From positions 4,974,501 to 5,038,500 of the forward strand of contig NZ_CP095413.1 of NCBI RefSeq assembly GCF_023016285.1: DNA of 64,000 nucleotides. Direction: 5' to 3'. The position numbers and the translations under genes were made by a program. The DNA is from Muricauda sp. SCSIO 64092 (GTDB lineage: Bacteria > Bacteroidota > Bacteroidia > Flavobacteriales > Flavobacteriaceae). The first letter of the stretch is position 1; the number at the start of each line of letters is the position of its first letter. The notes beneath the pieces were generated by a model. That model searched no databases, had not been told where the DNA came from, and saw nothing but the letters and a program-made list of their open reading frames with translations. Below, one piece after another: positions 9,694 to 17,944 of the stretch.

Positions 9694-10454
9694 AATTTTT
9701 CGAAAACCCCCAATCCAAAAAGGGCAAAATCGTATTTAACGGGATCGATAGGACTCAATTGGCGAAGACTATGGTCCAACTCCATAACGGCTTTTGCATC
9801 GTTTTGTTTCCGTTTTAATAGCTTTAGTTTTCTCGCCACGTTTCCCGAGTGTACGTCCAGGGGACAGGATAACTGGTTTGTGGATAGGGATTGCCATAGA
9901 CCAAAATCCACACCTTTGGCAGCGGGACGTACCATCCAGCGCAAAAACATATTTATTCGTTTGGCAGCGGAGCCCGAATCAGGATTGGATACATGTTTTT
10001 GGGTACGTTTGGAATGCGGCAATTCAAAAAACAACGCCTTAAATCTTGCTATTGCCGGTTGCAGCGTGTGTGGTTCCTGATGTTTGGAAAAAATAGGTTC
10101 CAGCCCGCCGTGATTTTTATATATTGATTTAAGTGCGGTAGTGAAAAAACGTAAATCCATCCCGTTAAAAGTCCTATGGACAAAGTCATCCAAACGCCCC
10201 AAGTCCGATGCTTCATGGTTGCGGATAAAATCGTGAGGGGAGTTGTCCATAAGTTCCATCATCCGCGTGGCACTTTTAATAATGCTCATACGGTTGCCCC
10301 ATGCAATGGTGGCCGTCAAAAATGCGCTGATTTCGATATCTTCCTTTTTGGTGTACCGATGCGGGATTTGAATGGGGTCCGATTCCAGAAACTTTGGATG
10401 CTCGTACTGTTCCGCCTTGGCATCTAAAAAGGTTTTAAGCTCGTACTTTTTCAA
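9690..10454 (-). CDS. TIGR02757/DUF2400 family protein
   Basis: 254 residues. The sequence (HRYTKKEDIEISAFLTATIAWGNRMSI near 31-57, LDVHSGNVARKL near 200, then SPIDPVKYDFALFGLG at the end) matches the conserved family TIGR02757, common in Bacteroidota and some other bacteria. The helical make-up with a closing D-x-V-K-Y-D-F motif resembles helix-hairpin-helix DNA-repair folds, but no activity has been established that I know of. It is the last gene of a three-gene leftward operon (LolD-like, CPBP, TIGR02757), overlapping the CPBP stop by 4 bases. Confidence 0.85.
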   Translation of the reverse strand: MKKYELKTFLDAKAEQYEHPKFLESDPIQIPHRYTKKEDIEISAFLTATIAWGNRMSIIKSATRMMELMDNSPHDFIRNHEASDLGRLDDFVHRTFNGMDLRFFTTALKSIYKNHGGLEPIFSKHQEPHTLQPAIARFKALFFELPHSKRTQKHVSNPDSGSAAKRINMFLRWMVRPAAKGVDFGLWQSLSTNQLSCPLDVHSGNVARKLKLLKRKQNDAKAVMELDHSLRQLSPIDPVKYDFALFGLGVFEKF

Positions 10455-11011
10455 TTTGCAGATGGATTTAGAAGTGCAACCAATACAAAGGGTCCAAGCA
10501 AAATTAAATTGAACAGGGCATGAAAAAGCATTGCATGGCCCAAACCCATCCTAACCCTTATGTAGCTTAAAAAAATACCGGTAATCAGTTGGGGCAAAAA
10601 TAGGAGTGGGGCAAACCATAGTGCATTTTGATACCCCTCAAAATTAAAAAGATGGATGAGTCCAAATAGAAAAATGGAGGTATAAAGGGCCGAGGCAAAA
10701 TAAGTCGATTTTTTAAATAAGATCAGGGGACCCCTAAAAAGGGATTCTTCCAAAACAGGGGCCAACACTGCGGCCATGGCCAAAATTACCAAAGGATGAT
10801 AGTGCCCAAACAATCGCTCCATTCCATGTGTGCCGACATCTACGCCCAAGGCTTCCCTTATTATTTCTATTATGAACCCTACCCCTATGGCAATGGCAAT
10901 GTTCCAACCCAAAAGGTTTAAAAAGACCCGTCTTTGTAAAGTGCGGGGATAGGTATACGTTTGATATTTGGGCCTAAGAAAAAATGCCCAAACCTTTTTC
11001 AGTAGGTTCAT
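10451..11011 (-). CDS. CPBP-family intramembrane metalloprotease
   Basis: 186 residues with about five membrane segments. The three CPBP (CAAX protease and bacteriocin-processing) motifs are complete: EESLFRG (Glu88-Glu89, Arg93), FGLIH (His120) and HALFN (His164, Asn168). These residues form the catalytic/metal site inside the membrane. Substrate unknown; bacterial members process peptides or membrane proteins. Its start overlaps the stop of the LolD-like ATPase gene (4 bases) and its stop overlaps the start of the TIGR02757 gene, so the three are co-translated. Confidence 0.9.
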   Translation of the reverse strand: MNLLKKVWAFFLRPKYQTYTYPRTLQRRVFLNLLGWNIAIAIGVGFIIEIIREALGVDVGTHGMERLFGHYHPLVILAMAAVLAPVLEESLFRGPLILFKKSTYFASALYTSIFLFGLIHLFNFEGYQNALWFAPLLFLPQLITGIFLSYIRVRMGLGHAMLFHALFNLILLGPFVLVALLNPSAN

Positions 11012-11670
11012 ACAACCATTTTTCCATCTACCATTGTCAATTTTCTGTCCGCCATATTGGCCAAGTCCTGATTGTGGGTCACAATAACAAAGGTTTGTCC
11101 AAATTCTTCCCTAAGCTTAAAGAAAAGGTGGTGCAGGTTGTCGGCACTTTCGGAGTCCAAATTTCCACTGGGTTCATCCGCCAAAACTACGGAAGGCCCA
11201 TTGATCAAAGACCGTGCTACGGCAACACGTTGTTGTTCGCCACCGGATAATGCACTGGGTTTATGGTCATGCCGTTTTTCCAATCCCAAAAATCCCAATA
11301 GTTCCTTTGCTTTTTTCTCGGATTCCTGTCTGTTCGTTTTTTTGATGAAGGCCGGGATACAGACATTTTCCAGTGCGGTGAATTCGGGAAGTAGTTGGTG
11401 GAACTGAAAGATAAAACCGATGTGTTCGTTCCTAAATTTGGCCAAATCCTTGGCATTGAGATTATTAACGTCAATGCCATTGATTTGGATGGAGCTGTCC
11501 CCTGGATTGGAGGCCATGTCCAAGGTGCCCAAAATCTGAAGTAGGGTGGTTTTACCTGCTCCCGAAGCTCCGACAATGGAAACAATTTCACTTTTTTCTA
11601 TCGTTAGGTCCACACCTTTTAAGACCTCCAAGTTTCCGTAGGATTTATGAATGTTTTTTGCGTATATCAT
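11008..11670 (-). CDS. ABC transporter ATP-binding protein, LolD-like
   Basis: 221 residues from the ATG at 11670 ([12 protein letters not shown]), the usual beginning of LolD-type proteins; an upstream in-frame ATG at 11682 is possible. Walker [10 protein letters not shown] (34-42), ABC signature LSGGEQQ (141-147) and Walker B VVLADEPS (161-168) are intact. The MacB/LolD class drives release of lipoproteins or other extracytoplasmic work together with FtsX-like permeases. No permease gene is adjacent, so the partner is encoded elsewhere, as is common for flavobacterial LolD. First gene of the operon with the CPBP protease. Confidence 0.88.
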   Translation of the reverse strand: MIYAKNIHKSYGNLEVLKGVDLTIEKSEIVSIVGASGAGKTTLLQILGTLDMASNPGDSSIQINGIDVNNLNAKDLAKFRNEHIGFIFQFHQLLPEFTALENVCIPAFIKKTNRQESEKKAKELLGFLGLEKRHDHKPSALSGGEQQRVAVARSLINGPSVVLADEPSGNLDSESADNLHHLFFKLREEFGQTFVIVTHNQDLANMADRKLTMVDGKMVV

Positions 11671-11822
11671 GCCGGAATTCATCGGTGTGAAAGTAAGGAA
11701 TCCCCATGTAGCGAACAACAAAAGATACTATAAGGTTATTGCTATTTTTGCGACTATTAAGCAAAAGTTAAATGTACGGTCAATATTGCATATTTCAATA
11801 AATTGTTCAACTTTTACTATAA

Positions 11823-12386
11823 ATGGATAAACAAAATAACGCAAACCTTGAAACAGCCATTCTGGCCAACGGCTGTTTTTGGTGCACAGAGGCTGTATTT
11901 CAAAGGCTTAAAGGAGTAAGGTCAGTAGTATCAGGTTATACAGGGGGAAACATCAAAAATCCCGCGTATCGCGAAATCTGTACCGGAAGAACAGGACATG
12001 CGGAGGCCATCAAAATTACTTTTGACCCTAAGGAAATTTCCTTTCAGGAATTATTGGAAGTTTTTTTCGCTACGCATGATCCTACAACACTTAACCGCCA
12101 GGGAAGTGATGTGGGTACCCAGTACAGAAGTGAAATTTTCTATACCACGGAAGGGCAAAAACGTTTGGCGGAACAGTATATCCAATTTTTGGAAGGGGAA
12201 AAAGTCTTTTCGGACCGTATTGTTACCGCTATCTCCGAAGAGAAACCGTTTTATGTTGCCGAAGAAGAGCATCACAATTATTATAATGAACATGGTCTTC
12301 AACCCTATTGCCAATTCATCATCAATCCAAAAATCAAAAAGCTGCAAAAACACTTTGCAGACAAACTAAACACCGTCAAAAACTAA
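11823..12386 (+). CDS. msrA: Peptide-methionine (S)-S-oxide reductase
   Basis: 187 residues, full length for MsrA. The catalytic signature GCFWC is at residues 17-21, with Cys18 as the nucleophile, followed by VVSGYTGG and, further on, [12 protein letters not shown] and the [19 protein letters not shown] block typical of the family. It reduces methionine-S-sulfoxide in proteins, repairing oxidation. No signal peptide, so cytoplasmic. One base separates its stop from the folE start at 12388, so the two genes form an operon. A TATTTTTG at 11743-11750 may be the -7 element. Confidence 0.96.
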   Translation: MDKQNNANLETAILANGCFWCTEAVFQRLKGVRSVVSGYTGGNIKNPAYREICTGRTGHAEAIKITFDPKEISFQELLEVFFATHDPTTLNRQGSDVGTQYRSEIFYTTEGQKRLAEQYIQFLEGEKVFSDRIVTAISEEKPFYVAEEEHHNYYNEHGLQPYCQFIINPKIKKLQKHFADKLNTVKN

Positions 12387-12387
12387 C

Positions 12388-12987
12388 ATGGCACCCTATA
12401 AAAACCTGGAGGAGTATAACATAGAATTGACCAATGAGGTCAAAGACCGCTACTTAAAGATAATTGATGAGATAGGGGAGGACGTGTCCCGGGAAGGACT
12501 TTTAAAAACCCCCGAACGTGCTGCAAAGGCCATGCTTTTCCTAACCCAGGGCTACAAGCAGGATGCCGAGGAAATCTTAAGAAGTGCCATGTTCAAGGAA
12601 GAATATGACGATATGGTCATCATAAAGGACATTGAACTGTATTCGCTCTGTGAACACCATATGCTTCCCTTTTTTGGGAAGGCGCATATTGCCTATATCC
12701 CCAATGGACATATTGTGGGATTGAGCAAAATTCCAAGGATTGTCGATGTGTTTGCAAGACGATTGCAGGTTCAGGAACGATTGACCCACGATATTTTGGA
12801 ATGTATCAACAATACCTTAAAACCAAAAGGGGTCGCCGTGGTTATTGAAGCATCCCATATGTGTATGATGATGCGGGGAGTACAAAAACAGAACTCGGTT
12901 ACCACAACTTCTGGATTCAGGGGACAGTTTGAAAAAATTGAAACACGGAACGAGTTTTTAAAATTGATCAGTTCCGATTTATCGTAA
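12388..12987 (+). CDS. folE: GTP cyclohydrolase I (copy 1)
   Basis: 199 residues. It converts GTP to dihydroneopterin triphosphate, the first step of folate and pterin synthesis. The zinc ligands are present: Cys88 and His91 in [12 protein letters not shown] and Cys159 in HMCMMMRG; the [23 protein letters not shown] core is that of the Gram-positive/Bacteroidota-type enzyme. It is co-transcribed with msrA. This is one of two folE genes within 4 kb; the other (16111) has a more E. coli-like sequence and lies in the metal locus. This copy is likely the housekeeping one. Confidence 0.95.
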   Translation: MAPYKNLEEYNIELTNEVKDRYLKIIDEIGEDVSREGLLKTPERAAKAMLFLTQGYKQDAEEILRSAMFKEEYDDMVIIKDIELYSLCEHHMLPFFGKAHIAYIPNGHIVGLSKIPRIVDVFARRLQVQERLTHDILECINNTLKPKGVAVVIEASHMCMMMRGVQKQNSVTTTSGFRGQFEKIETRNEFLKLISSDLS

Positions 12988-13025
12988 GCAGCAACGCTGT
13001 TACTTTTTTTGCTTATTTTTCGGAC

Positions 13026-13319
13026 ATGTCTAATACCTCGGATAAGCGTACCCGCAATTTAGTTTTAGGATTACTGTTTGATGGCATCGGGATGTCCTCA
13101 TTGCTCATACCTGGTTTGGGTGACATTTTGGATGTAATCTGGGCACCGCTTGCGGGGTGGTTAATGACCCGAATGTACAAAGGGAATGTAGGGAAAGCTG
13201 CTGGAGTAATCACTTTTATTGAGGAGATCGTGCCTGGGCTCGATGTCATCCCCACCTTTACCATCATGTGGATCTATACCTATTTTTTGTCCGGAAAAAA
13301 CAAAAAGAACATCGTCTAG
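13026..13319 (+). CDS. Small two-helix membrane protein, function unknown
   Basis: 97 residues with two hydrophobic segments and conserved-looking turns rich in Gly and Pro (LIPGLGDILDVIWAPLAGW, then FIEEIVPGLDVIPTFTIMW). The pseudo-repeat of PGL-D-(I/V)-(I/L)D/P in both halves suggests an internal duplication. The C-terminus is basic (SGKNKKNIV). I know of similar small flavobacterial proteins but no function. It lies 38 bases downstream of folE on the same strand and may be in the msrA-folE transcript. Confidence 0.65.
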   Translation: MSNTSDKRTRNLVLGLLFDGIGMSSLLIPGLGDILDVIWAPLAGWLMTRMYKGNVGKAAGVITFIEEIVPGLDVIPTFTIMWIYTYFLSGKNKKNIV

Positions 13320-13600
13320 GACCTGCCTGCACCAGACCCAAAAAGTGGCTTTTTCGCCTATCCCAATTGTGCCAGACTTCTTCAAATGGTACTGTCTCCG
13401 CTTTAAGATATTGGTTGGGTTGCACTAAAGATAATTCGTGTTAAGGGAAACTTCATAGTTGGATTGAATTTCCGGAACGCCCCAATGATTTAAAACGATG
13501 CCAAACCATACTTTCTTTACACTGGAATAACAATTTCTGAAGTAATGCTTTTTACTTTTGCAATCGTAAAATGAACCAACGTTTAGTGATATTTAACTCC

Positions 13601-14944
13601 ATGAAAAACAAACTTTTTTTTATAGCATTTATAGGGATGCTGAACATAGCTGGCCTTTTGGCCCAAGACGTACTTCAATCCGGACCAATGGTGGGGTATT
13701 CAACCATGCGTGAAGTACTTCTTTGGGCCCAGACAAAAACCGATGCGGAAGTACATTTTGAGTATTTCGACAATGAAAATCCCAAAGAACGCTTCAAAAC
13801 CAAAAAACAGCGTACACGATCCCATACGGGTTTTGTTGCCAAACTTATTGCTGACCAAGTCCTTCCCGGGAAAACCTATACCTATGAGCTGTATATTGAT
13901 GGAAGAAAGATTGATCGCAACTATCCATTGGAGTTTCAGACACAAGAGCTTTGGCAATGGCGAACCGACCCCCCGGAAGTGCGTTTTGCCTTGGGCAGTT
14001 GTAATTATGTCAATGAAGAACGTTTTGACCGCCCTGGAAAGCCCTATGGCAGTGATTTTGAAATTTTTGAGGCCATCCATCAAAAAAAACCGGATTTTAT
14101 GCTTTGGATGGGGGATAATACCTACCTAAGGGAAGCTGATTGGAACTCAAGAACCGGTTTTTTGCATCGTTATACGCATACACGTTCATTACCTGAACTC
14201 CAGCCGTTGTTGGCCTCTACCCACCATTATGCCATTTGGGACGATCATGACTATGGTCCCAATGATTCCGATGGAAGTTTTTGGTTAAAGACCACGGCTT
14301 CCGAGATATTCAGGCTTTTTTGGGGCAATCCCAATTATGATGTAATCGGACAGGGAGGTATTACAGGTACCTTTCAATGGGCCGATCTGGATTTCTTCTT
14401 GTTGGACAATCGCTATTTCAGGACCTCAAATGCAAATTTTGCCACGGAACGGGAAATGTTGGGGAAAACACAAATAGATTGGCTTATTAATGCCTTGGCA
14501 TCAAGTAGGGCGACTTTTAAATTCGTTGTTGTTGGCGGACAGGTGATAAGTACGGAAGCCATGCATGAAAACTATGCCACCTTCCCGGAGGAACGGGGGT
14601 ATTTACTCCAAAAAATCCGTGAGGCAAAAATTGAAGGCGTTGTCTTTTTGGATGGGGATCGACACCATACGGGACTCAGCCGTATGAAGGAAAGCGATAG
14701 GGTATATCCGTTATACGATCTCACCTGTTCTTCCTTGACTGCGGGCGCTTATCCCAATAAAGAGGAATTGAACCAATATCGCCTGGAAGAAACCTTATTT
14801 GGGGAACATAATTTCGGCATTTTAAAGGTTTCCGGACCACGGACGGAACGTGTCCTCAACATGACCATTTTTGATAAGGAAGGAAAAGAGGTTTGGACGA
14901 AAGATATCCATGCCAAGGACTTGAGGTATCCGAAAGTCAAGTAG
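13601..14944 (+). CDS. Secreted PhoD-like metallophosphatase
   Basis: About 447 residues from the ATG at 13601, directly before a signal peptide (MKNKLFFIAFIGMLNIAGLLAQ); an upstream ATG at 13571 would add ten unneeded residues. The PhoD-type alkaline phosphatase D motifs are visible: RFALGSCNY, PDFMLWMGDNTYL, YAIWDDHDYGPND and FLDGDRHHTGLS. These carry the metal ligands of the calcineurin-like fold. Members cleave phosphate mono- or diesters using Fe3+/Ca2+. An N-terminal fibronectin-like domain precedes the catalytic part. A possible -7 element TACTTTTG is at 13553-13560. Location outside the inner membrane is inferred from the signal. Confidence 0.9.
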   Translation: MKNKLFFIAFIGMLNIAGLLAQDVLQSGPMVGYSTMREVLLWAQTKTDAEVHFEYFDNENPKERFKTKKQRTRSHTGFVAKLIADQVLPGKTYTYELYIDGRKIDRNYPLEFQTQELWQWRTDPPEVRFALGSCNYVNEERFDRPGKPYGSDFEIFEAIHQKKPDFMLWMGDNTYLREADWNSRTGFLHRYTHTRSLPELQPLLASTHHYAIWDDHDYGPNDSDGSFWLKTTASEIFRLFWGNPNYDVIGQGGITGTFQWADLDFFLLDNRYFRTSNANFATEREMLGKTQIDWLINALASSRATFKFVVVGGQVISTEAMHENYATFPEERGYLLQKIREAKIEGVVFLDGDRHHTGLSRMKESDRVYPLYDLTCSSLTAGAYPNKEELNQYRLEETLFGEHNFGILKVSGPRTERVLNMTIFDKEGKEVWTKDIHAKDLRYPKVK

Positions 14945-15057
14945 AGACTGATTGGGTATTCTGCCCATTCCTTTTTATACCTTGTGAAAGGCGGGGAATA
15001 TATGGCTGCTAAAAGCGGTATGTTTAAAACGATGTTTTGTGTATTAAACTAGAAATC

Positions 15058-16110
15058 ATGTCAAGAATCAGTATTGTACTTACTCTATTACTTTCGGTTC
15101 AAATGGGTACTTCCCAGAAAACACTGCAACAAGTACTTGGAGATGATACGCGTCCTGCAAGGGAAAACCTCCGTATTCAGGTGAAAGATAGTTTGGGCAA
15201 TAGGGGTTATTTACCCGTTTCCGTCGTAAAAGGTAAGGGGGAGGGGCCAACTTTTACCATAGTTGCGGGTGTTCATGGATTTGAGTACCCGCCCATAGTT
15301 GCCACGCAACAACTAATGCAGGAAATAAAAATGGATTCATTGTTGGGTACAATTATCTTTATTCCTATAGCAAATAGAAGTTCTTTCTACTCAAGAACGC
15401 CATTTATCAACCCACAGGATAAGGTCAATTTGAACAACGCCTTTCCCGGTGACCCAAGGGGAACGATTACACAACGTTTGGCCCATATCATCACCGAAAA
15501 CATCATTCCGGTAAGTGATGTATTTTTGGACATCCATGGTGGTGACGCTCCAGAAGATCTTTTGCCCTTTATCTGTTATTACAATAATAAGAAGCGACCG
15601 AAACAGACCCAACAGGCCAAAGCGCTTTCTGAAGCAAGCGGATTTGATTATATCGTTTCATATCCCTACACCCTTTCAGATGGGGAACCGGCAAAATATA
15701 CATTCAAACAAGCCGTTCAGGACGGCAAGACGGCTTTGAGTATTGAATGCGGAAAATTGGGGAATGTGCAAAAAGAAGCGGTGGCATTAATAAAGAAGGG
15801 CGTTTATAATATGTTGGCCGAAATGAAAATGTATGGTGGGGGTAAAAGGCCGATTCACCACCCTACAAGGTTAAACAGTCAGGTTTATATAAGGTCAAAA
15901 GAGGCCGGTATTTTCTACAGTTTTGTTAAGGCTGGTGATTCCGTAAGCAAAGGCGATATTGTTGGCCGTACTACGGATGAATTCGGTAGGGAACTTGCCC
16001 AATACAAAGCACCTGTTTCCGGAATCATATTATATAATCTGGCGACGCCGGCCATTACTAAGGGCAATACGGTTATGTGCATTAGTCGATTTTTGGAGGA
16101 GAACAGGTAA
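15058..16110 (+). CDS. Secreted AstE/AspA-like zinc deacylase (M14 family)
   Basis: About 350 residues from the ATG at 15058 (MSRISIVLTLLLSVQMGTSQ signal); a TTG 21 bases upstream is less likely. Motifs of the succinylglutamate desuccinylase/aspartoacylase family are present: AGVHGFEYPP (zinc ligands His and Glu), NPQDKVNLNNAFPG (substrate arginine-binding region appears altered), DIHGGDAPEDLLPF (zinc His) and ALSIECGK (catalytic Glu). Family members split amide bonds of N-acyl amino acids or small amide substrates. Export makes a catabolic, extracytoplasmic role likely. The 3' end abuts the convergent folE copy 2 without overlap. Confidence 0.85.
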   Translation: MSRISIVLTLLLSVQMGTSQKTLQQVLGDDTRPARENLRIQVKDSLGNRGYLPVSVVKGKGEGPTFTIVAGVHGFEYPPIVATQQLMQEIKMDSLLGTIIFIPIANRSSFYSRTPFINPQDKVNLNNAFPGDPRGTITQRLAHIITENIIPVSDVFLDIHGGDAPEDLLPFICYYNNKKRPKQTQQAKALSEASGFDYIVSYPYTLSDGEPAKYTFKQAVQDGKTALSIECGKLGNVQKEAVALIKKGVYNMLAEMKMYGGGKRPIHHPTRLNSQVYIRSKEAGIFYSFVKAGDSVSKGDIVGRTTDEFGRELAQYKAPVSGIILYNLATPAITKGNTVMCISRFLEENR

Positions 16111-16779
16111 CTAAAGGTTCTTAAAATTGTTCTTAAGAAGTCCGTAGAATTCGTTCCGTGAATTCTCATTGGTAAACTTTCCGCCGTACTCCACGGTGGT
16201 TGTAAAACTGTCCTTGTCCTTAATTCCCCTGGATGATACACAAAGGTGTTTGGCGTGTACCATAACGATGACATCATCGGTTTCCAAGGTTTCCTGCAAA
16301 TCGTTTAGGATTTGTAAACAAAGACGCTCCTGGACTTGGGGTCTGTGGGCATAATAATCGACCAATCGGTTAATTTTTGACAATCCTACTACCTTATTTT
16401 TGGGAATATATCCAATATGGGCATGACCAATAATAGGTAAAAAATGATGTTCGCAGGAGGAGTCAATGGTAATATCCTGTTCTACCAACATTTTTTGATA
16501 GCCGTATGTGTTTTCAAAAGTTGACAATTGGGGAAGGTTATCGGGATTTAGTCCATAAAATAGTTCCTGGACATACATTTTTGCAAAACGGTAGGGTGTT
16601 CCCGAAAGACTGTCATCAGTGAGGTCCATCCCCAAAGTTTCCATTATTTTTTGAAAGTGATGTTGTATGCGCTCAATCTTTTCCTTATCGCTGAGCAAAA
16701 AAGCATCTTCCCGTATTGGGGTTTCCAGGGAAGTGGCAAAATGTTCATTCCCAAGGGTCTCTATTCTTTCAATATCCAT
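16111..16779 (-). CDS. folE: GTP cyclohydrolase I (copy 2, E. coli-type) in the metal locus
   Basis: 222 residues from the ATG at 16779; a TTG at 16788 is in frame but inferior. The zinc ligands are Cys109 and His112 (SSCEHHFLP) and Cys180 (HLCVSSRG), at almost the same positions as in E. coli FolE, and GLSKINRLVDYYAHRPQVQERL is the E. coli-type core. It therefore still looks like a zinc enzyme, not the zinc-independent FolE2 type. It follows the MerC-like gene by 16 bases and shares its promoter, which carries the Zur-like box. A second cyclohydrolase under metal control suggests a backup for pterin synthesis when metal is short, perhaps with different metal preference; that is inference. 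Confidence 0.93.
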   Translation of the reverse strand: MDIERIETLGNEHFATSLETPIREDAFLLSDKEKIERIQHHFQKIMETLGMDLTDDSLSGTPYRFAKMYVQELFYGLNPDNLPQLSTFENTYGYQKMLVEQDITIDSSCEHHFLPIIGHAHIGYIPKNKVVGLSKINRLVDYYAHRPQVQERLCLQILNDLQETLETDDVIVMVHAKHLCVSSRGIKDKDSFTTTVEYGGKFTNENSRNEFYGLLKNNFKNL

Positions 16780-16795
16780 GATGATCAATTAAGGT

Positions 16796-17215
16796 TTAGG
16801 CATTCAGCTTTTCGTCGGTACAGCACTGTTCGTGACCACAGTTGCAGTACTTCCTATTGTACAGATGGAAGACGACAAGGGCGATGGATGGAAAATATAT
16901 GGCCTGTTCCGCTAAAGGAAATAGGTGGATTTTCTCATTTATAACAATAATCGCCAAAAGTCCCCAACTCCCCCAAAGTAGGTTGCGCATCCATTTTTTG
17001 GAAGTAGTTTTGGCAGACCACCAAATGGCAAAAAAGGAAATGGCCAAAAAGACCAAATCTAGTATGCCCCACCATTGGGGATGCAATTCTCCGGCCCCTG
17101 CTATTCCTGCTTGGGCCACAAACAAAAAGGGAGTGGCCACACAATGTATCAAACAAAGAGCACTGGCCAGAGCGCCAACGATATCGGATTTTGATGTCAA
17201 TTGAAGGGTATTCAT
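16796..17215 (-). CDS. MerC-domain inner-membrane protein
   Basis: 139 residues with four hydrophobic segments. The first helix carries SALCLIHCVATPFLF, the Cys-containing MerC motif of mercuric transport proteins; the C-terminal tail adds CNCGHEQCC, a likely soft-metal-binding site. Many MerC-like proteins in Bacteroidota are not linked to mercury operons; beside a Fur-family regulator and zinc-type genes a role in zinc or other metal uptake is more likely here. Its promoter (TTG at 17270-17272, N17, TATTTTTG at 17245-17252, reverse strand) overlaps the palindromic box. Co-transcribed with folE copy 2. Confidence 0.88.
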   Translation of the reverse strand: MNTLQLTSKSDIVGALASALCLIHCVATPFLFVAQAGIAGAGELHPQWWGILDLVFLAISFFAIWWSAKTTSKKWMRNLLWGSWGLLAIIVINEKIHLFPLAEQAIYFPSIALVVFHLYNRKYCNCGHEQCCTDEKLNA

Positions 17216-17244
17216 ATGGTTTTTATGACTTACAAAATGAAATG

Positions 17245-17272
17245 CAAAAATAACTTAAAATCGCAAACGCAA
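17245..17272 (-). promoter_or_regulatory. Promoter of merC-like/folE copy 2
   Basis: Read on the reverse strand: -33 TTG (complement of 17270-17272), 17-base spacer, -7 TATTTTTG (complement of 17245-17252), matching the Bacteroidota consensus TTG-N17 to N23-TAnnTTTG. The start of transcription would be near 17238, about 23 bases before the ATG at 17215. The -33 element lies within the palindromic box at 17265-17285, a good position for repression. Confidence 0.65.
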
Positions 17273-17285
17273 CTCAGTCGCATTT
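17265..17285. promoter_or_regulatory. Zur/Fur-like operator (imperfect palindrome)
   Basis: AAACGCAAC, TCA, GTCGCATTT: an imperfect 9-3-9 palindrome located between the divergent merC-like and ABC-transporter operons. It matches the perfect palindrome found at 27209-27229 (AAATGCAAC, ATA, GTTGCATTT) at 16 of 18 arm positions. Size and symmetry fit the binding sites of dimeric Fur-family repressors, and such a repressor is encoded at the end of the rightward operon. Assignment to that protein is inference. Confidence 0.65.
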
Positions 17286-17296
17286 AAAATTCTTCT

Positions 17297-17304
17297 TAAG
17301 TTTG
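17297..17304 (+). promoter_or_regulatory. -7 element of the zinc-type ABC operon
   Basis: TAAGTTTG fits the -7 consensus TAnnTTTG. The equivalent -33 position falls in the palindrome (TCG at 17278-17280, one base off TTG, spacer 16). The ATG at 17309 follows after only four bases, so the transcript would have almost no leader unless a downstream Met (17318) is used. A weak -33 covered by the repressor box fits a tightly repressed promoter. Confidence 0.45.
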
Positions 17305-17308
17305 TAGG

Positions 17309-17944
17309 ATGACACAAATGGTCAAAACGGAAGGACTTCAGTTTAAGTACCCGGGGGGACAGGCTTTTGAGTTTCCCAATATTATTTTGAATAGCCAGGA
17401 ACATCTATTGGTGCTGGGGCCTTCTGGGGTTGGGAAGACCACTTTACTCCATTTGCTTTCGGGAATATTACCGGCCTCCAGTGGTTCCATTGTGATTAAT
17501 GAAACTGAAATTACTGCTTTGGACCGAAAGGGTCTGGATTTATTTCGTGGCGCATATGTTGGACTCATTTTTCAGCAATACCATTTCATAAAATCCTTGA
17601 ACGTTGATGAAAACCTTAGGTTACGGCAAAACTTTCCCAAAAAAACCATGGATAAGGAGCGAAGGTTGGCCATTGCTGAACGATTGGGACTGACCCCGTA
17701 CCTCAAGAAAAAGGTAATGCAATTGAGTCAAGGACAGCAACAACGGCTGTCCATAGCGTTGGGGTTGATCCATCGCCCTCAGGTAGTCTTTGCCGACGAA
17801 CCCACATCCAATTTGGACGATTTTAACTGCAATCAGGTTATAAAGTTGTTGAAGGATGAGGCTGCATTATGTGGGAGCAGTTTGGTCATTATAACCCACG
17901 ACCAACGGGTTACCCAACATTTTTCAAATCAAATTGTGCTATGA
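17309..17944 (+). CDS. ABC transporter ATP-binding protein of the putative zinc system
   Basis: 211 residues of the LolD/MacB class: Walker A GPSGVGKTT (37-45), signature LSQGQQQ (139-145, with Q replacing the usual second G) and Walker B VVFADEPT (159-166). Its partner is the FtsX-like permease encoded next, whose ATG overlaps its stop (17941-17944). In Vibrio cholerae the zinc-regulated ZrgABCDE system also pairs a LolD-like ATPase with an FtsX-like permease and accessory periplasmic proteins; the gene order here resembles that. Metal specificity is inferred from context. Confidence 0.88.
   Translation: MTQMVKTEGLQFKYPGGQAFEFPNIILNSQEHLLVLGPSGVGKTTLLHLLSGILPASSGSIVINETEITALDRKGLDLFRGAYVGLIFQQYHFIKSLNVDENLRLRQNFPKKTMDKERRLAIAERLGLTPYLKKKVMQLSQGQQQRLSIALGLIHRPQVVFADEPTSNLDDFNCNQVIKLLKDEAALCGSSLVIITHDQRVTQHFSNQIVL

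Noticed and set aside
11008..11670. LolD-like ATPase as part of the zinc-type transporter
   Set aside because: It belongs to a separate operon with CPBP and TIGR02757 genes, has no box in front, and the zinc-type operon has its own ATPase.
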